Shown piece by piece: positions 8,686-17,020 of a DNA stretch of 57,045 nt (positions are counted from its first letter, which is position 1; every line of letters begins with the position of its first letter). A program made the position numbers and the translations under genes. The DNA lies in contig JAJYZB010000014.1 of the NCBI GenBank assembly GCA_021800275.1, positions 1 to 57,045 of the forward strand, read 5' to 3'. Origin of the DNA: a bacterium. GTDB lineage: Bacteria > Vulcanimicrobiota > JABDET01. The notes below the pieces were generated by a model that was not told where the DNA came from, did no database searches, and was given only the letters and a program-made list of their open reading frames with translations.

Positions 8686-8761
8686 TGGTGGCGCAGCGGG
8701 GATTTGAACTCCGGACACGCGGATTATGATTCCGCTGCTCTGACCACTGAGCTACTGCGCC
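8686..8761 (-). tRNA. tRNA with CAT anticodon (elongator Met or Ile2)
   Basis: A full cloverleaf: acceptor GGCGCAG/CTGCGCC, D-arm GCTC..GAGC, anticodon arm GCGGA-ATCATAA-TCCGC, T-loop TTCAAAT and an encoded CCA (76 nt). The anticodon is CAT. It has a normal G1-C72 pair and no GGG/CCC in the anticodon stem, so it is not the initiator; elongator Met and lysidine-modified Ile2 cannot be separated by eye. The T-stem CGGAG/CCCCG has one A-C mismatch. It begins 7 bases after the panC stop on the same strand. Confidence 0.93.
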
Positions 8762-8768
8762 ACAGCTA

Positions 8769-9617
8769 TTATAACTGATGAGTTGTCAAATTGTCAATAA
8801 GTCTGGTTTTCCCTGCCCAAACCGCCAGAGCGACAAGGACTTTTCCCTCTATGACTGACACGGACTGCAGAGTCTCAGGGTGGACGATTTCAACATATTC
8901 AACAGAAAGGAATTTTCCTTGCTTTAATTTGTTCAGGATTCTTTCCTGCACAATTTTGGGGTTCTTTTCTCCCTGCTCTATTAATTTTCTACCTTCTAAA
9001 AGTGATCGATAAAGAAGTGGAGCTTCTTCCCTTTCTTGAGAAGACAAATATTGATTTCTGGAACTGACTGCCAGTCCATCAGATTCTCTAATAATAGGGC
9101 AGGGAATAATTTTAACAGGAAGGTTTAAGTCTTGGACCATCTGTTTTATGATTTGCAGCTGCTGATAATCTTTTTCTCCAAAATACGCTTGATGAGGGGT
9201 TGTGATTTGGAACAGCTTTAAAACAACAGTTGCGACTCCTTGAAAATGTCCAGGACGAAATTTGCCGCAGAGAGGAATCGAAAGTTGTTCAACATTGATT
9301 TTTGTTTGAAAATGCGGGGGGAACATCGCATCTGCTGGGGGAGCAAAAATATAATCCACAGGAATTGATTCTAATAGTTTTTGATCTTCAGTCAAAGTGC
9401 GGGGGTATTTATGGTAATCTTCTGCTGGTCCGAATTGGATGGGATTTACAAAAATGCTGACGACAGCAGTTTCATTTTCTTTTTTGCATTTTTGAATAAG
9501 GGTTAGATGACCTTTATGGAGAGCTCCCATGGTTGGAACAAAGCCAATGCTCGTTCCTGAAACTCTCAGTTTTGAGGTTATTTTCTGCATTTCCTGAGGA
9601 GTTTCGATTATTTTCAT
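8769..9617 (-). CDS. panC: Pantoate--beta-alanine ligase (pantothenate synthetase)
   Basis: Joins pantoate and beta-alanine with ATP to give pantothenate, the last step before coenzyme A synthesis. The 282-residue cytosolic protein shows the nucleotidyl-transfer signatures PTMGALHKGH, VNPIQFGPAEDYHKYPR, YFGEKDYQQL and SSRNQYLS. It lies 43 bp downstream of panB on the same strand and is followed after 7 bases by a tRNA gene. No panD (aspartate decarboxylase) is in the window. Identification secure. Confidence 0.97.
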   Translation of the reverse strand: MKIIETPQEMQKITSKLRVSGTSIGFVPTMGALHKGHLTLIQKCKKENETAVVSIFVNPIQFGPAEDYHKYPRTLTEDQKLLESIPVDYIFAPPADAMFPPHFQTKINVEQLSIPLCGKFRPGHFQGVATVVLKLFQITTPHQAYFGEKDYQQLQIIKQMVQDLNLPVKIIPCPIIRESDGLAVSSRNQYLSSQEREEAPLLYRSLLEGRKLIEQGEKNPKIVQERILNKLKQGKFLSVEYVEIVHPETLQSVSVIEGKVLVALAVWAGKTRLIDNLTTHQL

Positions 9618-9660
9618 GTTGGTTTAAAGCGGAAACTTTCTTAAGGCTCTAAACTGATCT

Positions 9661-10455
9661 TTAAAAACTATGGGCATCATCAGGAAATGAGCTTGATTTT
9701 ACTTCTTGTATATACTGGCTGACAGCTTTTAATGAAATTTCTCGAAGGTCTGCAAATTTTTTTGCGAATCTTGGGTTAAATTCAGGGGTTAATCCGAGGC
9801 AGTCATAAAGCACCAGGATTTGCCCATCGCACTTTATCCCTGCTCCTATTCCAATGGTCGGGATGTCTAAACTTTTTGTGAGCTGTTCTGCCAGATTTTT
9901 AGGAACACATTCCAGCACAATGGAAAAACAACCTGCTTCTTGAAGCAGCTGGGCTTCCTCCAGTAAAATTTCAGCAGATTTTTCAGTTTTGCCTTGAACT
10001 TTATATCCGCCGAAAGCATGAATAGACTGAGGAGTCAATCCTAAATGCCCCATTACAGGGATTCCGCAGGCTGTTAATTTTTTAACCAGCTGCGCGATGG
10101 ATCTCCCCCCTTCCAGTTTTACTGCTTCCGCCCCATTCTGCAGGAGGATTCCAGCATTTTTAATCCCTTCGCTTTCACTGGTCTGATAGGAGAGAAAAGG
10201 CATGTCTGCCACAAGAAGAGCTTTGGAGGCTCCTTTGGATACAGCTCGGGTATGACGAATCATATCTTCCATGGTTACTGGTAGAGTAGTAGAATGACCT
10301 AGAACAACCATTCCCAGAGAATCTCCCACTAAAATGATATCTATTCCTGCCTCATCTAGAATTGAAGAGAAGGAATAATCATAAGCCGTTAAAGCGGTTA
10401 TTTTCTCGTTTTTACTCTTTTTTTCCAGTATGGTTTTAATCGTGATCTTGCTCAT
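9661..10455 (-). CDS. panB: 3-methyl-2-oxobutanoate hydroxymethyltransferase
   Basis: Adds a hydroxymethyl group from methylene-tetrahydrofolate to alpha-ketoisovalerate, forming ketopantoate. The 264-residue TIM-barrel enzyme shows ALTAYDYSF, VGDSLGMVVLGHSTTLPVT, DMPFLSYQ, VKLEGG, GHLGLTPQS and GIGAGIKCDGQILV, covering the metal ligands and substrate pocket. Its ATG overlaps the stop of the upstream DUF2520 gene by 4 bp (ATGA), so the two are translationally coupled. Length and motifs are normal. Confidence 0.97.
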   Translation of the reverse strand: MSKITIKTILEKKSKNEKITALTAYDYSFSSILDEAGIDIILVGDSLGMVVLGHSTTLPVTMEDMIRHTRAVSKGASKALLVADMPFLSYQTSESEGIKNAGILLQNGAEAVKLEGGRSIAQLVKKLTACGIPVMGHLGLTPQSIHAFGGYKVQGKTEKSAEILLEEAQLLQEAGCFSIVLECVPKNLAEQLTKSLDIPTIGIGAGIKCDGQILVLYDCLGLTPEFNPRFAKKFADLREISLKAVSQYIQEVKSSSFPDDAHSF

Positions 10456-11276
10456 GGATTTTTCAGTAGCATTTTCAAAAGATTAGATTCTTTCTCTGAA
10501 AGCCCTTTCAATCGAGCAAGTTTTAAAGTTTCTAATCCTAAAATTCTGTAAGTTTTCAGGATTTCTGGGGCGTTTTTTTTTAATGCTTTGATGTGTTCAG
10601 TGACCGTTGAAAAATCCCCTCTTTCAATGGGTCCTGTTAGGGCTCCAGGGATTCCCATTTTTTCGATATTTTTAAGGGTGCTGCTTAAAAGAGGGATGAA
10701 AAATAATTCAGGCTGCCTGGATTGGGATTTTCTCTCTGAGATTCCAGCTTTTTTGTTTAATGCTGCTGCCATTGAAACAAGGGTTACCAGAAAATTGCTG
10801 GCGATGCAGGCAGCAGCATGGTATAGAATTTTATTTTTGTCCTTTATTTGAAATAGTTTTCCCCCCAGGATTTTCACAAATTTTTCCGCTGGTTTTATCG
10901 CTTTTTTGTCCCCTTCAAAGATAAAGGGTATCCCTTGAAAATCCGAACATTTTCCCTCAGGGAATGCAAAAGATTTAAGAGGATGAATTGAGAATACAAA
11001 ACATCCATTTCCTCTTAAAACTTTAGAAGAAAGTGAACCGCTGAAATGAGCCAGAAAACTTCCTGGTTTTAAGGCTCTGCTTTGATGGATTTTTTTTGCC
11101 ACATCAGAGACGGCAGAGTCTTTGACTGCAATTAAGATCAGTCTGGCTTTAGGAATATCAGGCAAAAATTTTCCTCTTCCAGCGCGGTGAACCAGAGGGA
11201 TTTTTTGGGTTCGAAGACAGGAGCCTAGAGCTGTTCCCACCCTTCCTTTCCCAATGAGAAGAATTGAATCTTTCAT
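10452..11276 (-). CDS. Rossmann-like/DUF2520 oxidoreductase; candidate ketopantoate reductase
   Basis: A 274-residue protein with an N-terminal dinucleotide-binding fold (LIGKGRVGTALG, residues 6-17; LILIAVKDSAVSD) and a C-terminal helical DUF2520 region (about 140-270; YHAAACIASNFLVTL, TGPIERGD). It resembles ProC/ketopantoate-reductase-like enzymes. Because it overlaps panB and precedes panC, and no panE is in the window, it may perform the NADPH-dependent reduction of ketopantoate, as proposed for the PanG type in Francisella. That function is inferred from context and fold, not demonstrated here. Confidence 0.85.
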   Translation of the reverse strand: MKDSILLIGKGRVGTALGSCLRTQKIPLVHRAGRGKFLPDIPKARLILIAVKDSAVSDVAKKIHQSRALKPGSFLAHFSGSLSSKVLRGNGCFVFSIHPLKSFAFPEGKCSDFQGIPFIFEGDKKAIKPAEKFVKILGGKLFQIKDKNKILYHAAACIASNFLVTLVSMAAALNKKAGISERKSQSRQPELFFIPLLSSTLKNIEKMGIPGALTGPIERGDFSTVTEHIKALKKNAPEILKTYRILGLETLKLARLKGLSEKESNLLKMLLKNP

Positions 11277-11333
11277 GAATTAAGTTTTTCAAGAAAAAAA
11301 GGGGTTCATCCTTTTGTATCGGATAATTTAGGG

Positions 11334-12404
11334 GTGAGAAATTGGCCCTATTTAAAATTAAAAGGTAAGGTTGATATTGTTGATGTTGAATTTCCCAGCC
11401 TTAAAGGGAACCCTTTACAGGATCCGTGGATAAGATCTACAGTGATTTATTCTCCCTGCAGCAATTCTCTTGATGCAGCCGGTCGAGATATTCCTGTGAT
11501 CATTCACCTCCCCGCTTTTTTCGGAACAAGTCATCAAGTTCTGAATCGAGATCCATTTTCTAAAAATCTATTTGAACAGGCTGATACCGTGATTTTAAAG
11601 CAGTCCCTTCCTTTTATTCTGATCGTTCCTGATGGATTTACTTCCTATGGAGGAAGTCAATATTTAAACTCTTCTGCCACAGGAAATTATGAGGACATGA
11701 TCGCTCGGGATTTGGTAGATTGGATTCAAAAAGAAATTAAAATCCCCCCTCCTTATGGACTGATAGGACGTTCAAGTGGAGGGTACGGGGCTCTTACTCT
11801 TGGAATGAAACATCCTGAACTTTTTTCAGCGATTGCCTGTCACAGCGGGGATCTCTATTTTGAATGGTGTTATAAAAGAGATTTTCCTGAAGCTATTCAA
11901 GTTTTGAAGCAGTATTCATCTATTCGCGCATTTTTGAGTGATTTTTGGAAAAAGGAAAAACCGCATCCTCAGGATTTTACAACTTTGAATGTGATCGCCA
12001 TGTCTGCTTGTTACAGCCCAAATTCAAGAAGTCCACTAAAATTTGATCTCCCTTTTGATCTTGAAACCTCAGAGCTGGTTGAGGAAATATGGAGAAAATG
12101 GTTAAATTGCGATCCGGTTGTTCAGGTGAATCAATATGCGGAAAATCTAAAAAAATTGAAACTTCTCTTTTTAGACTGCGGAAATAAAGATGAATATTTC
12201 CTCCATCTGGGCGCAAGAATTTTTGCGAAGTATTTAAAAAAAATAAAAGTTCCCCGCCACTATGAAGAATATCCTGATGGGCATAGAGGAACAGGCTGGC
12301 GATTTTCTGTATCTCTTCCACTTTTGGCGAGATCGCTTCAGAAAACAGGAAGAAAGAAATTTGAGAAAGCAGAAGCTCGAAATCAAAAGTTAAAGGGAAT
12401 CTAA
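11334..12404 (+). CDS. Putative esterase, alpha/beta hydrolase (esterase D-like)
   Basis: A 356-residue hydrolase with the nucleophile elbow GRSSGGYGAL (Ser at about residue 148), a candidate acid in LFLDCGNKDEYF and a candidate His in YPDGHRGTGW, giving a full catalytic triad of the esterase D/feruloyl-esterase-like family. No signal peptide is seen, so it is probably cytosolic; the substrate is unknown. The start is GTG with no Shine-Dalgarno; GATAAT ends 6 bases upstream, so translation may be leaderless. It is followed 4 bp later by the transporter gene, so the two are likely one operon. Confidence 0.85.
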   Translation: MRNWPYLKLKGKVDIVDVEFPSLKGNPLQDPWIRSTVIYSPCSNSLDAAGRDIPVIIHLPAFFGTSHQVLNRDPFSKNLFEQADTVILKQSLPFILIVPDGFTSYGGSQYLNSSATGNYEDMIARDLVDWIQKEIKIPPPYGLIGRSSGGYGALTLGMKHPELFSAIACHSGDLYFEWCYKRDFPEAIQVLKQYSSIRAFLSDFWKKEKPHPQDFTTLNVIAMSACYSPNSRSPLKFDLPFDLETSELVEEIWRKWLNCDPVVQVNQYAENLKKLKLLFLDCGNKDEYFLHLGARIFAKYLKKIKVPRHYEEYPDGHRGTGWRFSVSLPLLARSLQKTGRKKFEKAEARNQKLKGI

Positions 12405-12408
12405 TAAA

Positions 12409-13680
12409 ATGAAATTTTTCGCTGCCTTAGGGATTTTTTTTGTTACTTATTCAGGGTTTGTTCTCGCTGATATTCCTGTTCTTCGAATGAAGAGACACAG
12501 GATTGCCTTGTTAGGAGGATTTCTAACACTTCTCGCCGGCATTCTTAGTCTGCAGCAGGCTTACCTGGCAGTTGATTTTCATACCATTTTTTTATTGATG
12601 GGCATGATGGTTCTGATAGAAGCTCTTTATTTATCAGGATTTTTCAAGTGGATTTCTGAAACCATGGAACCGGTTGTAAAAACTCCCATGCAGTTTCTGG
12701 CTGTGACAATTGCCGTCTCCGGGCTGCTTTCCGCTTTCTTGATTAATGATATTGTCTGCCTAGCTTTAACCCCTTTTCTCATTCATACCGCCCATAAAAT
12801 GAAGCTTAACCCTCTTCCTTATTTAATGGCATTAGCAACCGCTTCTAATATCGGTTCTTGTGCAGCTCTTACTGGGAATCCGCAGAATATTTTGATTGCA
12901 GGAGCCTCCCATCTTTCCTATCTTTATTTTATGGAAAGAGTTGGACCTGCTGCAGCAGTGAGTTTGCTGTTTGATTTCATTTTGCTGGCTTTGATTTACA
13001 AAAAAGATTTTTCCTCGTCTTCTGGTGAAAATATTCTGCAGCAGCTTGAGCCAGGTTCATCGTCAAAATTGAATTCGTCCAAAGTAGAGCAGCAGATCGA
13101 TCAGAAGATGATGATAAAAGCTGGTGGAATTGCTTTTTTAACCATTTTCTTTTTTTTTACAGGACTTTCTCTGGTCTGGATCGCTCTGGGTTCAGGAATT
13201 TTGACACTTCTACTATTGGGAGGGAAAAGAATTGAGATTTTAAAAAAGATGGATTGGAATCTTCTCCTCTTATTTATCGGTTTATTTATTGTCATTAAAG
13301 GATTCGAGATACATGTTTTAGACGGATTAAAAACAGGGGGGCTTCAAGCGGAAATTTTAGCTTCTATCCCAAAATTCGCTGCTGCCAGTGTCATTTTATC
13401 CAATCTGGTCAGTAATGTGCCTGCTGTGTTATTATTTAGGCCCTTTGTTCGATCCGTTCTTCCCGCCAGCAGAAGAATTCTCTGGCTTACTTTAGCCATG
13501 TCCAGCACTTTTGCGGGAAATCTGACTTTAATCGGGTCAATCGCTAATTTGATTGTGGCTGAAAAAGCTGCTCAGGAAAATATAAAATTGAGTTTCTGGT
13601 ATTATCTAAAAGGGGGTTTTTATATTACGATTTTCACAGTGGGGTTCGGCACAGCCTGGCTGTGCTTTGTGAAATATTGA
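12409..13680 (+). CDS. ArsB/NhaD/SLC13-type anion transporter
   Basis: A 423-residue inner-membrane protein with about 11 hydrophobic segments in two inverted halves. The paired family signatures are GSCAALTGNPQNILIAG (about residue 148) and STFAGNLTLIGSIANLIVAE (about residue 365), where re-entrant loops bind substrate. A polar cytosolic loop lies at about 200-225. The superfamily includes arsenite, Na+/H+ and dicarboxylate/sulfate carriers; the substrate cannot be decided, and no arsR/arsC is nearby. It follows the esterase gene by 4 bp. Confidence 0.88.
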   Translation: MKFFAALGIFFVTYSGFVLADIPVLRMKRHRIALLGGFLTLLAGILSLQQAYLAVDFHTIFLLMGMMVLIEALYLSGFFKWISETMEPVVKTPMQFLAVTIAVSGLLSAFLINDIVCLALTPFLIHTAHKMKLNPLPYLMALATASNIGSCAALTGNPQNILIAGASHLSYLYFMERVGPAAAVSLLFDFILLALIYKKDFSSSSGENILQQLEPGSSSKLNSSKVEQQIDQKMMIKAGGIAFLTIFFFFTGLSLVWIALGSGILTLLLLGGKRIEILKKMDWNLLLLFIGLFIVIKGFEIHVLDGLKTGGLQAEILASIPKFAAASVILSNLVSNVPAVLLFRPFVRSVLPASRRILWLTLAMSSTFAGNLTLIGSIANLIVAEKAAQENIKLSFWYYLKGGFYITIFTVGFGTAWLCFVKY

Positions 13681-13694
13681 GTTTTGACGGATTC

Positions 13695-13973
13695 TTAGGG
13701 AGAAAAAGGCCTTAAGACTTTAATGGATACAGCGACTAAAGCCCCCTGTATGTTTTTATAGACCACTAAGACGAAATCTCCGTCATGAGGAAATTTGTCC
13801 CCTGTTGTCGTGCCTCTCACTTGAAAAATTTTGTGAATCGTTCCATTTTGAACGGTGAATTCGTAATAATTGGCTGCCATCACTGTTCCTGTGAAAGAAG
13901 CTGCTCGCGCCTGCATCATCAGGGAGAAAAGTAAGAGAAGGCTTATCACTGCGAAGAGTAATTTTTTTTTCAT
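13695..13973 (-). CDS. Small secreted protein of unknown function
   Basis: A 92-residue protein starting at the ATG that follows AGGAGGG by 4-5 bases. Residues 1-24 form a clear signal peptide (KKKLLFAVISLLLLFSLMMQARA, shown here in part by its basic start and hydrophobic core), leaving a ~68-residue mature domain with beta-strand character (TGTVMAANYYEFTVQNG, DKFPHDGDFVLVVY), perhaps a small OB/SH3-like fold. It is convergent with the transporter gene. I do not recognise a family. Confidence 0.7.
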   Translation of the reverse strand: MKKKLLFAVISLLLLFSLMMQARAASFTGTVMAANYYEFTVQNGTIHKIFQVRGTTTGDKFPHDGDFVLVVYKNIQGALVAVSIKVLRPFSP

Positions 13974-14153
13974 GAAACCCTCCTGCCTTTTAATGAGTTT
14001 ATTTAATGGATGTGATTTTCCAGTCATTGAAAAGTTCCTGCCATTAAGAAGCAGCTGTCAGGAATGGAGAGTGGAATTTTTGCTCTACAGGTTTTTGACG
14101 TCAGGTTGTGGAATTAAACTCGATTGTTTTAATAACATAAGGAGGACTTGACC

Positions 14154-14540
14154 ATGGATCAGGGGCAGGAATCAAGAGAATTAGAAGAATTAGAAGCAGC
14201 GGAAGTTCTTCCTCTTGTGAATAGAAATGCGTTAACTGTGGAGCCAACAGAGGCTTATCTGGAGTGGGCGAAATCAGCTCCTGAACCGATGCCTGAATTG
14301 ACGATGCAGGAACTGTGTGAGGAAAGAACGGTTTATCTTATTCCCGAGGTTGAAGAAGAGTTAGAGGAATGGCTGAAAAAAAACTATCGAAGAATCTTTG
14401 AAGAAGAACTGGAGAGTTGGTGCACAGATGAGAGTCAATGGCCTGAGGATTTATCTCTGGGGAAGTTTAAAGAGTTTTTTAAGATATCCTATTCTTCTTT
14501 AGTTTTTGATTTGAATGAAGAAACCCTTGAAATTGAGTAA
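14154..14540 (+). CDS. Small acidic conserved-looking protein, function unknown
   Basis: A 128-residue, strongly acidic cytosolic protein. The ATG at 14154 follows AAGGAGG by 8 bases and is preferred to the TTG at 14148. Recognisable blocks are LVNRNALTVEPTEAYLEWA, TVYLIPEVEEELEEWLKKN and FEEELESWCTDESQWP. I have a faint impression of uncharacterised short proteins with this plan in other bacteria, but cannot name a family. It stands alone upstream of the secreted-protein gene at 14638. Confidence 0.75.
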   Translation: MDQGQESRELEELEAAEVLPLVNRNALTVEPTEAYLEWAKSAPEPMPELTMQELCEERTVYLIPEVEEELEEWLKKNYRRIFEEELESWCTDESQWPEDLSLGKFKEFFKISYSSLVFDLNEETLEIE

Positions 14541-14637
14541 AATTTTCAGGAGGAGATAGACTCCTGAATAAGGAAATTGATAGCAGGAATAGATTAGAAT
14601 TGAAGTGCGAGATTAAATTTTCGGGAGGACCGTGATT

Positions 14638-15438
14638 ATGTTTAAACGAGCAGTTTTTTTAACCTCTATTTTACTCAGCATTTTTGCGCTTGCTTTTGCT
14701 GATCAAGTTAGTTTTTACGTGAACAATCAACCTTACCAAAAACCGATTAAAGTGAAACACAGTCAGATCTATATTCGGCTTCATCAGATTCTTCCAGTTT
14801 TAGGAATGAAAATGGTCGAGAAAGGGAGGATTTTTTGCGCAGGATGGGCGTACGCTGAAAAAAATTTATGCCCTCAAGAAACTTCCTCTGCGTTTTTGTA
14901 TATTGACGGAAAACCTGCTGAAAAAGGTGTTTTTATGCATCACGGCACCCTTTGGATTTCAGTGCAAGAACTGGCGTCTTTATTAGGATTTTATTATAAT
15001 TACAGCCCTATCACTGAAATTGGAGAATTGACATCTCCCCCTAATTTAGCTCAGATCAGGGCATCGTCCCTTGCCTCCAGCACCAAGTCTGGCAAGAAGA
15101 GCAGGTCAGAAAAGAAAAAAAGTCCACTTGCCGCAAAAATTGTTTCTTTTGTTCCCGCTTTATTCAGCTCCAATCCGCCCATGTATGTGGTGAGAACAAC
15201 ATTCACTGTCACCAATGTCAGCAAAAAGACAATAAGAGGTGTAACAGCCACTCTTGTTTACACGCGAGGAGGAAAATCTCTTCCTACTTCTCTTTTTCAC
15301 GGCGGCTCCATGGTCTATCAAATCGGGACTATGACACCCGGAAAAACCGTATCAGAGATGAACAGGCAAACAACCTATACTCTTGTTTTAAGAACATGGC
15401 ATCCCCGCGTGAAATTGAATTGGCAAGGGAAAAAGTAG
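14638..15438 (+). CDS. Secreted protein with copper-amine-oxidase-N-like domain
   Basis: The ATG at 14638 (GGAGG 9 bases upstream) gives 266 residues; a GTG at 14632 is a possible alternative. Residues 1-21 are a signal peptide (FKRAVFLTSILLSIFALAFA). Residues 22-125 resemble the copper-amine-oxidase N-terminal/SLH-associated fold (VSFYVNNQPYQKPIKV, YIRLHQILPVLGMKM, GTLWISVQELASLLGF). A Lys/Ser linker follows, and residues 175-266 form a FxxTNVS-type beta-domain. Probably exported and envelope-associated; role unknown. Confidence 0.7.
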   Translation: MFKRAVFLTSILLSIFALAFADQVSFYVNNQPYQKPIKVKHSQIYIRLHQILPVLGMKMVEKGRIFCAGWAYAEKNLCPQETSSAFLYIDGKPAEKGVFMHHGTLWISVQELASLLGFYYNYSPITEIGELTSPPNLAQIRASSLASSTKSGKKSRSEKKKSPLAAKIVSFVPALFSSNPPMYVVRTTFTVTNVSKKTIRGVTATLVYTRGGKSLPTSLFHGGSMVYQIGTMTPGKTVSEMNRQTTYTLVLRTWHPRVKLNWQGKK

Positions 15439-15453
15439 TCTTCCGTCGAAATT

Positions 15454-15482
15454 TATAATCAGCATTTATGATAGATATCATA
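15454..15482 (+). promoter_or_regulatory. -10 box and inverted repeat upstream of def
   Basis: TATAAT at 15454-15459 has no convincing -35. It is followed at 15467-15482 by the inverted repeat TATGATA-GA-TATCATA, which would lie at or just after the transcription start of the def-fmt operon. It could be an operator or a 5' stabilising hairpin. Confidence 0.35.
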
Positions 15483-15524
15483 GATGCTAATAATGGAAAT
15501 CAAAGGAGTTTTAAGGGGGAAAAT

Positions 15525-16046
15525 ATGGCCATTCGTGAAGTGCGGAAACAGGGCGATCCTGTTCTTAAAAAGAAAGCTAAAGCGATTGAAAAGTTTAACG
15601 ATCCTCTTCTCGATCAATTGGCAGAGGATTTGTTCGAAACGATGTATCAGGCTCCAGGAGTTGGTCTTGCAGCCCCGCAGATTGGTGTTTCAAAACGAAT
15701 TTTGGTTGCAGACTGCGGAGAAGAGTACGGCGGTCCTTATGTGTTGATAAATCCTAAAATTGTTCATCAAGAGGGTACTCAGATTGGAATCGAGGGTTGT
15801 TTAAGTTTCCCTAATCTTTATGGAGATGTTGAGCGCGCGTATAAAGTCATTGTAAAAGCTCAAAATTTAAAAGGTAAGTGGTTTAAAGTAGAAGCTGAAA
15901 AACTGTTGAGCCGCTGCTTTCAGCACGAAATCGATCATTTGGATGGAGTGCTGTTTGTGGAAAAAGCTAAGAATTTAAGGGAACTCACCCCTGATGAATA
16001 TCGAAAAGAAAGGGAAGGCCGAGAATCGCAGCTGGCTGTAATTTAA
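15525..16046 (+). CDS. def: Peptide deformylase
   Basis: Removes the formyl group from the initiator methionine of nascent proteins. With the ATG at 15525 (AAGGGGGA upstream) the protein has 173 residues, normal for the family, and starts MAIREVRKQGDPVL. All three motifs are intact: GVGLAAPQIG, EGCLSFP (metal Cys) and HEIDHLDG (metal His pair and catalytic Glu). It is the first gene of the def-fmt-rsmB-rlmN block, and its stop codon abuts the unusual start region of fmt. Confidence 0.97.
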   Translation: MAIREVRKQGDPVLKKKAKAIEKFNDPLLDQLAEDLFETMYQAPGVGLAAPQIGVSKRILVADCGEEYGGPYVLINPKIVHQEGTQIGIEGCLSFPNLYGDVERAYKVIVKAQNLKGKWFKVEAEKLLSRCFQHEIDHLDGVLFVEKAKNLRELTPDEYRKEREGRESQLAVI

Positions 16047-17020
16047 TTTTTTTTGGATCCAGCCCATTTGCTATCCCTTCCCTTGATTTTTTTTTAAGAG
16101 AAGGGTTTCGAATTTTTATTGTTACTAAACCAGATAAACCGTCTGGAAGAGGAAAACAGTTAAAATCAACTCCTGTGAAAAAGTGGGGGATTGAGCATTT
16201 ACTTCCTGTTTTAGAGCCAGTGGATTTAAAATCTTTCGAGTTTTTTGAGAGATTAAAAGAGAAGGAGTCAGATTTGATTTTCAGCGCTGCTTATGGGTCG
16301 TATATTCCGACAGAGATTCTGCATTTGCCAAAGTTTGGATCGATTAATCTGCATCCATCTCTTCTCCCTCTTTACAGAGGGGCAGCTCCTGTTCAAAGAG
16401 CGTTAATGTCAGGGGCTAGAGAATCAGGGATTACACTGGCTTATATGACTGAAAAATGGGATCAGGGGGAGATTTTAGCTCAGAAGAGTTTTCCTGTTCT
16501 GGAAGAGGATGATTCAGGAACTCTGCTTGAGAAACTCGCTGAAGCAGGGGTTTTCCTTTTAGACCAGACGCTTCCAAAACTTTTCAGAAAAGAAATCGTT
16601 CCTGTTCCGCAGGATGATTCGAAAGCCACGTACGCTCCTGCCCTAAAAAAAGAAGAAACCTGGATCCAGTGGGGAAAACCAGCAGAAAAGATACACAATC
16701 AAATTCGAGGGCTTTCCCCTGATCCAGGAGCAAGAACTTTGTTCCAGGGGAAACAGATTAAAATTTTAAAGGCAGGGGTTTTAGAAGAGAAAGGATTGAC
16801 TGAATTCGGCGTCCGACTGGCACTGCTGCCGCAAATGCAGCCTGGAACAATCATTGGAATTGAACCAGAGGGTCCTGTGGTGGTCTGCGGAAAAGATTTG
16901 CTTTTAATTTTAAAAATTCAACCTGAGAGCCGCGGAATATTGAGTGGAAGGGATTTTTTGAATGGTTACAGAGTCCAGATTTTGCAGCAGTTCGAAATGG
17001 AGAAAGGGTTTTTTGAATGA
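16046..17020 (+). CDS. fmt: Methionyl-tRNA formyltransferase, no standard start codon
   Basis: Formylates initiator Met-tRNA using 10-formyl-tetrahydrofolate. Motifs FFGSSPFAIPSL, TKPDKPSGRGKQLKSTPVK, GSINLHPSLLPLYRGAAP and ITLAYMTEKWDQGEIL show a full catalytic domain, followed by the C-terminal beta-barrel (about 205-310). The first two lie upstream of the first GTG (16175), so that GTG cannot be the true start. In this frame no ATG, GTG, TTG or CTG occurs between the stop at 15995 and 16175. I place the start at ATT 16046, overlapping the def stop (TAATT), which gives 324 residues. An AUU start, a frameshift from def or a base error are all possible. The 3' end carries a 55-bp duplication. 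Confidence 0.85.
   Translation: MFFGSSPFAIPSLDFFLREGFRIFIVTKPDKPSGRGKQLKSTPVKKWGIEHLLPVLEPVDLKSFEFFERLKEKESDLIFSAAYGSYIPTEILHLPKFGSINLHPSLLPLYRGAAPVQRALMSGARESGITLAYMTEKWDQGEILAQKSFPVLEEDDSGTLLEKLAEAGVFLLDQTLPKLFRKEIVPVPQDDSKATYAPALKKEETWIQWGKPAEKIHNQIRGLSPDPGARTLFQGKQIKILKAGVLEEKGLTEFGVRLALLPQMQPGTIIGIEPEGPVVVCGKDLLLILKIQPESRGILSGRDFLNGYRVQILQQFEMEKGFFE

Noticed and set aside
13870-14151. 93-codon + strand open frame opposite the small secreted protein
   Set aside because: It is antisense to a signal peptide-bearing gene with a perfect Shine-Dalgarno and has no start signal of its own.
16175-17020. fmt starting at GTG 16175
   Set aside because: Clear conserved Fmt sequence continues upstream of this GTG in the same frame, so starting here would remove the first strand and part of the cofactor site.
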